A DNA stretch of 6,049 nucleotides, taken from assembly GCA_038227745.1 (NCBI GenBank), contig JBBRPS010000651.1:1-6049 (forward strand). The letters run 5' to 3'. Under the pieces are notes generated by a model. The model was given only the letters and a program-made list of their open reading frames with translations. It did not search any database and was not told the origin of the DNA. Numbering within the stretch: the stretch's first letter is position 1; the number at the start of each line of letters is the position of its first letter. This document shows, piece by piece, positions 1 through 6,002 of the stretch. A program made the translations under genes and the position numbers. This stretch comes from DASPXY01 sp038227745. GTDB lineage: Bacteria; Planctomycetota; Planctomycetia; Gemmatales; Gemmataceae.

Positions 1-16
1 CGGGCCGCGGGACTAC

Positions 17-49
17 GAAAGAAAGACCGAAAGCGGCGCCGAGCGCCGC
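17..49 (-). terminator. Rho-independent terminator of the minus-strand glycosylation operon
   Basis: Read on the minus strand, a 7-bp all-GC stem (arms 43-49 and 33-39, 3-nt loop at 40-42) is followed by the T-rich tract TTTCGGTCTTTCTTTC. It lies about 48 bp past the stop codon of the last operon gene, where a terminator is expected. The T-tract is interrupted, so efficiency may be moderate. Confidence 0.6.
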
Positions 50-96
50 ACTCCAAAGCGCGCCCCCCGCTACACCCGAATGCAAACCGCTCTAAA

Positions 97-1707
97 TCAG
101 TACGTTATCCACCCCTGCGCCTCCATGAAGTCGTAGATCCAGGGGTGCCGCCACGGGTTCCACAGGCGGTAACTCACCGCGAACACCGACGCCGCCAGCA
201 GCGCATACGCCAACCACCGCGCCCAGCGCCGCTCCGCCATCCGGTCCACGATCGGCACCATCGTCAGCAGCCACAACGGCGTCAGCCACATCAGCCAGCG
301 CAGCCCGTTCGTCCACCCGCCGTAGTTGTCGCTCTTGACCAGGTAGAAGCCGACGACCACCACGGTCAGCACCAGCGTCAAGCCGCCCACCAGCACGAGG
401 TCGGAGCGCGGCTCAGCAGGGCGGGTAGTGTCCGCCGCCGACGAAGGCCGGCGCAGCGCCCGCCAGTGAGACACCGCCCCGAACATGCCCGCGATGGCGA
501 GCAGCCAGATCGGCGACAGCGAAAACAGGCCGTGGTGGCCGAACAGCACATGGAACGCATACGTCGCCCGGCTCTCCTTGTTCCGCGCCCAGTCGATGCC
601 CGACTTCACCTCGCCGGGAGCTGCCTTGCGCCAGTGACTGCCCTCGTACTCGTACCACGGCCCGCCGAACTCGCTGTACGCCGGCCGCAGCTGGCCCAGG
701 GCGGCGTAGTTCGTCACCGCCAGCCCAGCGAGCGGGATGAGCGCCGCCGGCACGAAGAATGCCAGCGTCCTCCTCGGCCGCCGCCACAACAGCAGCACGA
801 ACAGCGCAGCCGCAAAGGCGGCGGCCGGCAGTTCGTTGGTCACCGCGAACGAGGCGAAGAAGCCCGACAGCACGAACTGCCACGGCGAGGCGTTCCCGTC
901 CGGCGCCCGCCAGATCGACAGCGCCGGGTAGAGGGCAAAAAGGATGCAAACGGTCCCGGTTGTGTGGTTATTCAGCGCGATCGCGAAGGGCGTCAGCAGC
1001 GTGGCGAAGCAGGCCGCCGCGAACACGTACAGCCGGCCCCAGTCCGTCGTGCCGTAGCGCTCGATCAGGCGCGCCAGCAGCGCCAGGTAGACGACCATCG
1101 GCAGCAGGTTCACGAGGAACAGGATCGTCCGCACCACCTCGAACGGGTCGCGCTCTAGCGTCCAGCTGGTGAGGAGTTGCAGCAGCCAGTACAGGCCCGC
1201 GACCAGCGTGGACAGCAGCGGCGGCTTGCTGGAGTAGAACCTCAGTTCTCGCGGGTGCAGGACCTTGTCCACGCTCTGGTACCCGTCCTCGAAGATGATG
1301 CCGCGATTGCTGGCCTCGGCGACCCGCGCCCGGTAGCCCGCCGTCTCCAGTACCGCGGTTTCGAGCGGGTTACACGCCGCCAGCGGTGTGACGGCGCTGA
1401 CCAGCACCGTCTTGCGGTCGCGCCGGCCGATGGCGTAGCCGCGCTCGCCCGTCTCTGGGTCGCCGTCCACCAGCGCCCGGATCGTCGCCCAGCGCGAGCG
1501 GTCGTTGGAGCTGAACGTCGGCATCGGGGACGGACGCTTCGGGGGCCACGGCCGGCGCTGGTCTTTCGGGGTGCGCTTGTCGGTGTGCAGCTCCGGCTCC
1601 AGCACCAGCGACACGGAGCCGATCCGTCCGGCGATGCCGGCGGCCGCGACGACGATCAACAGGACGTAGACGTACTTGCGGGTGCGTGAGGGGTCGGCGG
1701 GGGTCAT
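97..1707 (-). CDS. Multi-spanning GT-C (GT39/ArnT/PMT-like) membrane glycosyltransferase
   Basis: A 536-residue integral membrane protein, probably a GT-C enzyme that takes a sugar from a polyprenyl-phosphate donor and transfers it on the outer face of the cytoplasmic membrane. There is one N-terminal membrane segment (about 11-36), a long non-membrane loop (about 37-160) containing SSNDRSRW (66-73), and then SSKPPLLS (159-166) leading into a series of hydrophobic helices from about 163 to 515. KPP after the first loop and NYGGWTNGLRW (461-471) before the last helices are typical of GT39-like proteins. GT-C enzymes use an acidic residue in the first external loop; Asp69 is a candidate, by inference only. 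The ATG at 1705-1707 overlaps the stop of the upstream GT2 gene by 4 bp, indicating translational coupling. The acceptor (lipid, protein or polysaccharide) cannot be told from sequence. It could instead be an uncharacterised membrane protein of the same fold. Confidence 0.85.
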   Translation of the reverse strand: MTPADPSRTRKYVYVLLIVVAAAGIAGRIGSVSLVLEPELHTDKRTPKDQRRPWPPKRPSPMPTFSSNDRSRWATIRALVDGDPETGERGYAIGRRDRKTVLVSAVTPLAACNPLETAVLETAGYRARVAEASNRGIIFEDGYQSVDKVLHPRELRFYSSKPPLLSTLVAGLYWLLQLLTSWTLERDPFEVVRTILFLVNLLPMVVYLALLARLIERYGTTDWGRLYVFAAACFATLLTPFAIALNNHTTGTVCILFALYPALSIWRAPDGNASPWQFVLSGFFASFAVTNELPAAAFAAALFVLLLWRRPRRTLAFFVPAALIPLAGLAVTNYAALGQLRPAYSEFGGPWYEYEGSHWRKAAPGEVKSGIDWARNKESRATYAFHVLFGHHGLFSLSPIWLLAIAGMFGAVSHWRALRRPSSAADTTRPAEPRSDLVLVGGLTLVLTVVVVGFYLVKSDNYGGWTNGLRWLMWLTPLWLLTMVPIVDRMAERRWARWLAYALLAASVFAVSYRLWNPWRHPWIYDFMEAQGWITY

Positions 1708-2783
1708 ACGCGGTCCGTGGTTCGAGGCTCGGCGTCGTTCCGTTCGGCGCCCTTCCGGTCGGCCTCGTCCGCCGACCCCACCGTCTTCTCCGGCTCACGG
1801 CCGGACGGCCACGGGCCGCGCACCAGCGGCAGGATGTTCCGCCCCGTTTGCTCGGCGATGCTGTAACTGTCCTCGTCGCGGCTCTGGTAGGCGGTGATCA
1901 GTTCGGCGATCAAACCGATCGACATCAGCTGCGCTCCGAGCAGCAGCGCCGCCACGGAGTAGGTCAGCAGCGGGCGGTCGTGCAGCGGCATGAAGGCGGC
2001 GGGATCCCACAGCCTCACCAGCCAGGTGACGGCGAGGTACAGCATTCCCGCGGCGCCGGCGAAGAAGCTCAGCAAGCCGATGCTGCCCAGCAGGTGCTGC
2101 GGACGCTGGCCGAAGCCGGTCAGGAACTTGACCGTCATCAGGTCGAGGAAACCCTTGATGAAGCGGCGCACGCCGTACTTGGAATGGCCGTACTGGCGCG
2201 CGCGGTGGTTGATCTCGATCTCGCCGACGTGAAAGCCGCGCGCTGCCGCCAGCACCGGGATGAAGCGGTGCAGCTCGCCGTACAGGCGGATCTCGCGGAA
2301 GATCTCGGCCCGGTAGCACTTCATGCCGCAGTTGTGGTCGTGCAGCTTCACGCCGGTCAGCCAGCTCACCATGCCGTTGAACACGCGGCTCGGCCACACC
2401 TTGTGCCAGGGGTCGAGGCGCCTGCGCTTCCAGCCGCTGACCACGTCGCGGCCGCCGGCCAGCGCCTCGAGGAAGCGCGGGATCTCGGCAGGGTCGTCCT
2501 GCAGGTCAGCATCGAGGGTGAGGATGGTGTCGCCGTGGGCGGCGTGGAAGCCGGCCGACAGCGCCGCCGCCTTGCCGAAGTTGCGCCGGAAGCGGATGCC
2601 GTGGACGTTCTCGTGTCGCCGGGCCAGCTCGGCGATGGCCTCCCACGAGCCGTCCTTGCTGCCGTCGTCCACGAAGACGACTTCGAGGTCCAGGGCGTGG
2701 CGGCGGCCCGTCTCGGCGATCTCCTGGCACAGCGGACCGAGGCTGTCCTTCTCGTTGTAAACCGGGATGACCAGGGAAATCAC
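1704..2783 (-). CDS. GT2 family polyprenyl-phosphate glycosyltransferase (DPM1/ArnC-like)
   Basis: Probably transfers a sugar from a nucleotide donor to a polyprenyl phosphate at the inner face of the membrane. Numbered from the GTG start (359 aa), the GT-A domain opens with VISLVIPVYNE, then VDDGS (38-42), RNFGK (67-71), the metal-binding DAD with LQDDP (91-98), and HRARQYGHSKYG (193-204), the arginine/SKY motif of DPM-synthase-like GT2 enzymes. Two C-terminal membrane segments (about 232-258 and 273-298) and a charged tail follow, as in bacterial GtrB/ArnC-like members. Start choice: an in-frame TTG lies 15 bp upstream at 2798, but only the GTG at 2783 has a Shine-Dalgarno (GAGGG, 2794-2790, 6 nt away), and it begins right at the conserved strand. 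The gene follows the UPF0104 gene by 23 bp across a large palindrome and overlaps the GT-C gene by 4 bp. The sugar is unknown. Confidence 0.9.
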   Translation of the reverse strand: MISLVIPVYNEKDSLGPLCQEIAETGRRHALDLEVVFVDDGSKDGSWEAIAELARRHENVHGIRFRRNFGKAAALSAGFHAAHGDTILTLDADLQDDPAEIPRFLEALAGGRDVVSGWKRRRLDPWHKVWPSRVFNGMVSWLTGVKLHDHNCGMKCYRAEIFREIRLYGELHRFIPVLAAARGFHVGEIEINHRARQYGHSKYGVRRFIKGFLDLMTVKFLTGFGQRPQHLLGSIGLLSFFAGAAGMLYLAVTWLVRLWDPAAFMPLHDRPLLTYSVAALLLGAQLMSIGLIAELITAYQSRDEDSYSIAEQTGRNILPLVRGPWPSGREPEKTVGSADEADRKGAERNDAEPRTTDRV

Positions 2784-2801
2784 GGAACGCCCTCGCAACC
2801 C

Positions 2802-2857
2802 GTGGGTCAGGATTCCAATCCTGACAAATCTTTGTCAGGATTGGAATCCTGACCCAC
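2802..2857. repeat. 56-bp nested perfect palindrome, REP-like element
   Basis: Two 27-bp arms (2802-2828 and 2831-2857) are exact reverse complements around the dinucleotide TC. Each arm contains its own palindrome, GTCAGGATT + CC or GG + AATCCTGAC (2806-2825 and 2834-2853). The element can therefore fold as one very long hairpin or as two short ones. It lies at the 3' end of the UPF0104 gene, encodes its last 16 residues plus stop, and ends within 20 bp of the GT2 start. Its base composition is clearly more AT-rich than the flanks. In the transcript it could act as an attenuator, an mRNA stabiliser or a processing site. Whether it is a dispersed family cannot be tested in one window, but the form resembles REP/BIME or palindromic-in-ORF elements. 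Confidence 0.85.
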
Positions 2858-3823
2858 AGCAGGAACCCGCGGCCCAGGAAGCCAGTACACCACGCCCGCG
2901 ACGACCAGTTCGGCGGTCGTCCACAGCAGGCGCAGCATCAGCACCACGGCGGTGGCGACAGCGCGGCCCTCGGGCATCTGCGCCGCCAGCTGCGGGCCGA
3001 GGAACAGGTCGAGGACGCCCTCGCGCACGCCGACGCCGCTCGGCAGCACGACCGCCAGGAAGCCGGCCACGTAGGACAGTCCCAGCATCGCCGTGTACTG
3101 GCCCCACGACTCCGGCGTCAGCGGCTGCGGCTGGGCTACCATCGCCTGCACCATCGCCCACAGGCTCGCCGACATCGCGAACCAGCAGGCGCCGGTGACG
3201 AGCAGCCCCTGTGCCAGCGTGCCGATGCCCAGTCGCGGCAGGCGGAACGACTCCACGTTCTGAAAGCGCTGAGCGAGCCGCCGTACGAGCAAGTTGAACA
3301 CCCCCGGCAACAGCGGCACCCCGACCAGCCCCAGGAGCAGCACGCCGCCCACCGCCGGGTGAACCGACAGCCCCGCCGCGGTGGGCGGGTCCAGGGCGAA
3401 CAGCACGGCGGACAGCAGGGCGGCGGCCGCCATCGTGGTCAGCACCTCGTAGAACGACGCGATGATCGCCACGCCGAGCCGCACCCCCGGCCCGCGCACC
3501 AGGTCGCCGCGCAGCAGCAGCGCCCACGCCTTGCCGGGGACGTACTTGCCGAGATGGCCGATGTAGTAGGCCCGCACCGTCGTCGCGACCGCCGGCCTCT
3601 CGCCGAAGACGCGCAGCAGCCGATACCAGAACCACGCCGAGCCCCCAATGCCTCCGATGTACAGCCCGGCCGACAGCAGCATCCAGCCGGGCCGCAGCGA
3701 CAGCTTCGCCAGGTCGAGCCGGCTCAGGTTGAGGTAGAACTGCCTGCCGATGCCCGCCAGGATCGCCAGCGCCAGCAGCGTCTTGACGACCGTCCACCCC
3801 CAGCGCCGCCGCCACTCCTTCAT
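2807..3823 (-). CDS. UPF0104 / AglD-type flippase-like integral membrane protein (LPG synthase TM family)
   Basis: A 338-residue polytopic membrane protein of the lysylphosphatidylglycerol synthase transmembrane/UPF0104 family. It shows the family hallmarks GHLGKYVPGKAW (89-100), FYEV (124-127) and LPSGVGVREG (260-269), with about eight hydrophobic segments between residue 12 and 315. Family members are associated with lipid-linked precursors: the domain is fused to a GT2 domain in haloarchaeal AglD, and here the two are separate adjacent genes. A role in translocating or handling the polyprenyl-phosphate sugar made by the GT2 neighbour is inferred, not shown. The natural protein seems to end near residue 322; the remaining VGQDSNPDKDLSGLES and the TGA stop are encoded entirely by the 56-bp palindrome. 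No Shine-Dalgarno precedes the ATG; a TACAAT box ends 8 bp upstream, so the mRNA may be nearly leaderless. Confidence 0.85.
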   Translation of the reverse strand: MKEWRRRWGWTVVKTLLALAILAGIGRQFYLNLSRLDLAKLSLRPGWMLLSAGLYIGGIGGSAWFWYRLLRVFGERPAVATTVRAYYIGHLGKYVPGKAWALLLRGDLVRGPGVRLGVAIIASFYEVLTTMAAAALLSAVLFALDPPTAAGLSVHPAVGGVLLLGLVGVPLLPGVFNLLVRRLAQRFQNVESFRLPRLGIGTLAQGLLVTGACWFAMSASLWAMVQAMVAQPQPLTPESWGQYTAMLGLSYVAGFLAVVLPSGVGVREGVLDLFLGPQLAAQMPEGRAVATAVVLMLRLLWTTAELVVAGVVYWLPGPRVPAVGQDSNPDKDLSGLES

Positions 3824-3831
3824 AGGTGCGT

Positions 3832-3837
3832 ATTGTA
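3832..3837 (-). promoter_or_regulatory. Candidate -10 box (TACAAT) for the minus-strand operon
   Basis: On the minus strand TACAAT matches the sigma70 -10 hexamer at 5 of 6 positions and ends 8 bp before the ATG at 3823, which would give a leader of only a few bases. No good -35 is found at 16-18 bp spacing; TTGCAC (3855-3850) at the palindrome edge is only 12 bp away. Position and hexamer are seen; function is inferred. Confidence 0.35.
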
Positions 3838-3852
3838 GTGCCGCGCGCCGTG

Positions 3853-3882
3853 CAAGCCCACGGGTTGCGACCCGTGGGCTTG
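3853..3882. repeat. 13-bp-arm inverted repeat in the divergent promoter region
   Basis: Perfect arms at 3853-3865 and 3870-3882 (left arm CAAGCCCACGGGT) flank the 4-nt loop TGCG. It lies between divergent start codons, so it is not a terminator of either flanking gene. The right arm supplies the first three bases of the TTGACG -35 element of the sppA promoter, so a protein bound here, or a cruciform, would compete with RNA polymerase. It is unrelated in sequence to the 56-bp palindrome at 2802-2857. It could be an operator or another dispersed palindromic repeat. Confidence 0.75.
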
Positions 3883-3908
3883 ACGCCTTTGCCGACGCGG
3901 CTTATAGT
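3880..3908 (+). promoter_or_regulatory. Sigma70-type promoter for the sppA-like gene
   Basis: TTGACG (3880-3885) and TATAGT (3903-3908) are separated by exactly 17 bp; each hexamer matches consensus at 5 of 6 positions. A start site near 3914-3916 would leave a leader of about 28 nt that contains the GGAGA Shine-Dalgarno at 3930-3934. The -35 overlaps the right arm of the palindrome at 3853-3882. Confidence 0.7.
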
Positions 3909-3942
3909 CCCGCCGCCTTGGTGGACCACGGAGACCTCCGAC

Positions 3943-4917
3943 ATGGGCCGATGGCTGGCACTCCTGGCGACCCTCCCGATGACCGGCTGCTTCAACGGCC
4001 TCCTGTTGACGCCCACGCACGTCGGCTGCCCCGTGGAAGAGACCGAAATCACCTGCGCGCGCCGCCTGCTGTGCCGCAGCAAGGTCGCGATCATCGACGT
4101 GGACGGCGTCATCATGAATGCCCGCGCCAGCGGGCTGTTCAGCGACGGCGATAACCCGATGTCGCTCTTCCGCGAGCGCCTTGAGGCGGCGGCCAACGAC
4201 AAGCGCGTCAAGGCCGTCGTGGTGCGCATCAACAGCCCCGGCGGCGCCGTCACCGCCAGCGACATCATGTACCGCGAGCTCATCAAGTTCCGGGAGAAAA
4301 CCGGCAAGCCCGTCGTCGCCTGTATGATGGACGTCGCGGCCAGCGGCGGCTACTACCTCGCCATGGGCTGCAACATCGTCTATGCCCACCCGACCACCGT
4401 CACCGGCAGCATCGGCGTCATCATGAGCCTGTACAACGCCGCCGGCCTCGCCAGCAAGATCGGCGTCACCAGCAATCCCATCAAGTCCGGCCCGATCAAG
4501 GACGTCGGCAACCCCCTGCGCGAGATGACCGACGCCGAGCGGGCCGTCCTGCAGAACATGGTCGATCGCTTCTACGCCCAGTTCGTCCACGTCGTCGCCG
4601 TCGGCCGGCGCCTGCCGGAGGATCGCGTCCGCCAGCTCGCCGATGGCCGGGTGTACACCGGCACACAGGCGAAGGAGCTGGGCCTGGTCGATGAAGTCGG
4701 CTACCTCGACGACGCCATCGACGCGGCCAGATCGCTCGCGGGCATCGACGATTGCGCGGTGGTGGCCTACGATCACGGTGGCGGCTACCGCGGCAGCATC
4801 TACGCCGGCATGCCCCACATCCCCGCCAACATCAACATCAAGCTCGACGTGCCTTTCCTGCACCGCGCCGGCGGCGCCGCCTTCCAGTACCTGTGGGAAG
4901 CCGGCGCGCCGCAGTAA
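3943..4917 (+). CDS. sppA: Signal peptide peptidase SppA-type serine protease, predicted lipoprotein
   Basis: A 324-residue S49-family protease expected to degrade cleaved signal peptides or other membrane-associated peptides, acting on the outer side of the cytoplasmic membrane. The single-domain length matches the short (Bacillus-type) SppA rather than the double-length E. coli form. Visible motifs are VVRINSPGGAVTAS (oxyanion region, Asn97 to Gly101), DVAASGGYYLA with nucleophile Ser134, TVTGSIGV, and SGPIKDVGNP with general-base Lys186. The Ser-Lys spacing of 52 residues equals that of the B. subtilis enzyme (Ser147/Lys199). The N-terminus MGRWLALLATLPMTGC is a short signal with a lipobox (M-T-G-C, lipidated Cys16). 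The ATG at 3943 is chosen because GGAGA lies 8 nt upstream, a good promoter sits just before that, and the signal starts here; upstream in-frame codons would lie before the promoter. It stands alone, 142 bp from the next gene. Confidence 0.92.
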   Translation: MGRWLALLATLPMTGCFNGLLLTPTHVGCPVEETEITCARRLLCRSKVAIIDVDGVIMNARASGLFSDGDNPMSLFRERLEAAANDKRVKAVVVRINSPGGAVTASDIMYRELIKFREKTGKPVVACMMDVAASGGYYLAMGCNIVYAHPTTVTGSIGVIMSLYNAAGLASKIGVTSNPIKSGPIKDVGNPLREMTDAERAVLQNMVDRFYAQFVHVVAVGRRLPEDRVRQLADGRVYTGTQAKELGLVDEVGYLDDAIDAARSLAGIDDCAVVAYDHGGGYRGSIYAGMPHIPANINIKLDVPFLHRAGGAAFQYLWEAGAPQ

Positions 4918-4996
4918 CCCTCCCTGACGCTCGGCGTGCTATGATCCTTCTGGGACCGCGGCCGGAACTTTTTCGCGCGGCCGGAGTCTCATAGCC

Positions 4997-5017
4997 AGAG
5001 GGCGCGCACGGCCCTCT
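4997..5017 (+). other. Hairpin in the sppA-HEAT intergenic gap
   Basis: Arms AGAGGGC (4997-5003) and GCCCTCT (5011-5017) form a 7-bp stem with a 7-nt loop, with no following T-run. It may be a weak terminator for the sppA-like gene or a 5' leader structure of the HEAT-repeat gene. The same 142-bp gap holds a 10-bp direct repeat CGCGGCCGGA (4957-4966 and 4976-4985) and a lone TATGAT (4940-4945) without a matching -35. Confidence 0.35.
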
Positions 5018-5059
5018 TCACGTCCGTACAGCGTCGCCCCCCTTCGGGAGGACTGTTGC

Positions 5060-5563
5060 ATGCGCGGCCTCATTGCGTTGACCACCGTTCTCGGCGTCAT
5101 CGGCCTCGGCACTCTTGAGGCCGACGTGCCGAAGAAACTCGATGCGTCGAAGAGCATCACCAGCCTGAAGAACTCCAGGAGCGCGCGCGACCGCGTGGAG
5201 GCGGCCGAGGAGATCGGGCGGATCGGCTCCATCCGGGCCAGCGCCGTCAAGGACGCCATCGAGCCGCTGCTGTCCGCGCTGAAGGGCGACAGCGACGCGG
5301 GCGTCCGGGCGGCGGCCGCCAAGGCGCTGGGCATGATTGCCCCGGACGCGGAGACCACGGTCCCGGTGCTGACCGAGGCGCTGCGGGACAAGGCGATGAA
5401 CGTCAAGGCGGCCGCCGCGGGCGCCCTCGGCCAGTACGGCGCCGAGGCGCGCTCCGCCCTGCCCGCCCTGCGCGAGTTGGCGTCGAACAAGGACAAGAAA
5501 GAAAAGAAGTTGAGTCAGGCGGCGCGGATGGCGATCAAGTCCATCGCGGGGAAGAAGAAGTGA
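5060..5563 (+). CDS. Small secreted HEAT-repeat protein
   Basis: A 167-residue protein with a signal peptide (MRGLIALTTVLGVIGLGTLEA, likely signal peptidase I cleavage after Ala21) followed by HEAT/PBS-lyase-type alpha-helical repeats. The repeats begin near residues 43, 80 and 113, with a partial one at about 150-163, and show the typical pattern of paired helices with A-x-x-A-L-G-x-I/Y-G (AAEEIGRIG, AAKALGMIAPDA, AAGALGQYGAEA). HEAT repeats form a curved protein-binding solenoid; no catalytic residues are visible, so a scaffold or binding role outside the cytoplasm is the most that can be said. The tail is very basic (KDKKEKK, AGKKK). The ATG has a strong GGAGG (5047-5051) 8 nt upstream. 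Two hairpins follow directly after the stop codon. The partner is unknown. Confidence 0.88.
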   Translation: MRGLIALTTVLGVIGLGTLEADVPKKLDASKSITSLKNSRSARDRVEAAEEIGRIGSIRASAVKDAIEPLLSALKGDSDAGVRAAAAKALGMIAPDAETTVPVLTEALRDKAMNVKAAAAGALGQYGAEARSALPALRELASNKDKKEKKLSQAARMAIKSIAGKKK

Positions 5564-5603
5564 GCTCGTTTCGCCGCGAGCTTGGGGTGAGAGCGCTCAC
5601 CCC
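5563..5603 (+). terminator. Tandem hairpins after the HEAT-repeat gene
   Basis: Two consecutive stems begin at the last base of the stop codon: AGCTCG/CGAGCT (5563-5568 and 5577-5582, 8-nt loop) and GGGGTGAG/CTCACCCC (5584-5591 and 5596-5603, loop AGCG). There is no T-run, so this is not a classical intrinsic terminator. A transcript 3'-end barrier or a BIME-like double palindrome fits equally well. Confidence 0.5.
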
Positions 5604-5642
5604 GGGCTCACGGCGAACCATTCCTCGACAGGCCGCCTTCGG

Positions 5643-6002
5643 GTGAGTCTGGAACCGCAGCGAGATGGCCGTGGCGGTGCATGGTGCGTGAACCTCGCAC
5701 CAATCGAAGTGGACGTCGCCGCCGCATGGAGCAGCCCACCGTATCAGGCAGGATGCCAGCGAGGCACTGACGAGGCTCCCCCTTCCCTCCGGCTGCTGTG
5801 CTTGGTAAGCTGCGCGGAACCTCATCTTATGGGAGGCTGGCGTGTACGCCCGTCGCCCACCTCTGGGGTGCTTTTCCGGCCTGGTTCAAACCAGGGTAAC
5901 AGTTGAGGGGGTGTTGTTGGCGTTTCGCGCAGCTGGCAAAGGCGCTGGGACCCCGTAGATCGAGGGTAACTTCCGGTCCCTCCCTCTTACGGAGCCCCAG
6001 CC
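5643..6002 (+). ncRNA. Candidate structured non-coding RNA or long 5' leader
   Basis: No convincing protein is encoded here: the longest plus-strand frame (5643-5906) has no Shine-Dalgarno and no recognisable motif. The DNA is instead rich in self-complementary blocks in order: GGCGGT/GCCGCC (5673-5678 with 5718-5723) enclosing GGTGCG/CGCACC (5683-5688 with 5696-5701); GGAGC/GCTCC (5728-5732 with 5775-5779) enclosing TCAG/CTGA; CCCTCC/GGGAGG (5785-5790 with 5831-5836) enclosing GCTT/AAGC; GGCG-TGTA-CGCC (5839-5850); CACC/GGTG (5858-5870); CCTGGTT/AACCAGG (5880-5886 with 5889-5895); GGGGT/ACCCC (5908-5912 with 5950-5954); and CCGTA/TACGG around GAGGG/CCCTC (5953-5992). AGGGTAAC occurs twice (5893-5900 and 5963-5970). 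The last hairpin overlaps the Shine-Dalgarno of the gene at 6003. It matches no tRNA, tmRNA, SRP, RNase P or common riboswitch core that I can recall. Boundaries are approximate. A HEARO/omega-RNA upstream of an IscB-type nuclease is one possible identity. Confidence 0.4.

Noticed and set aside
145..1158. Plus-strand open frame opposite the GT-C gene
   Set aside because: Its Arg/Gln/His/Pro-rich translation is typical of a shadow of a hydrophobic membrane protein read antisense.
1686..2852. Long plus-strand open frame (388 codons) opposite the GT2 gene
   Set aside because: It is antisense to a gene with clear GT2 motifs, is rich in Arg/His/Gln/Ala as expected of GC-rich shadow frames, and has no motif; its end lies in the palindrome.
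3826..3942. N-terminal extension of the sppA-like gene from an earlier in-frame ATG
   Set aside because: It would begin upstream of the promoter, run through the palindrome and bury the lipoprotein signal inside the protein.
2835..4307. Minus-strand open frame of 490 codons across the divergent promoter region
   Set aside because: It runs antisense to the sppA-like gene and out of frame through the UPF0104 gene, with low-complexity Arg/Gly/Ala composition; both underlying genes are well supported.
3820..4863. Minus-strand open frame of 347 codons opposite the sppA-like gene
   Set aside because: Its Asp/Ala/Val/His-rich composition is the mirror of sense codons; no motif is present, and the plus strand has an intact catalytic dyad, promoter and Shine-Dalgarno.
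4915..4950. Promoter for the HEAT-repeat gene at TATGAT (4940-4945)
   Set aside because: The only -35-like hexamer nearby, CTGACG, is 10 bp away, too close for sigma70; no hexamer fits at 16-18 bp.
5825..5900. Possible tRNA because of the GGTTCAAACC segment
   Set aside because: The loop closed by CCTGG/CCAGG has 6 nt instead of the 7-nt T-loop, and no acceptor, D or anticodon arms can be placed upstream.
5643..5906. 87-codon plus-strand frame and an opposing 96-codon minus-strand frame (5535-5825)
   Set aside because: Neither has a Shine-Dalgarno, recognisable motif or coherent composition; hairpin structure explains the sequence better.
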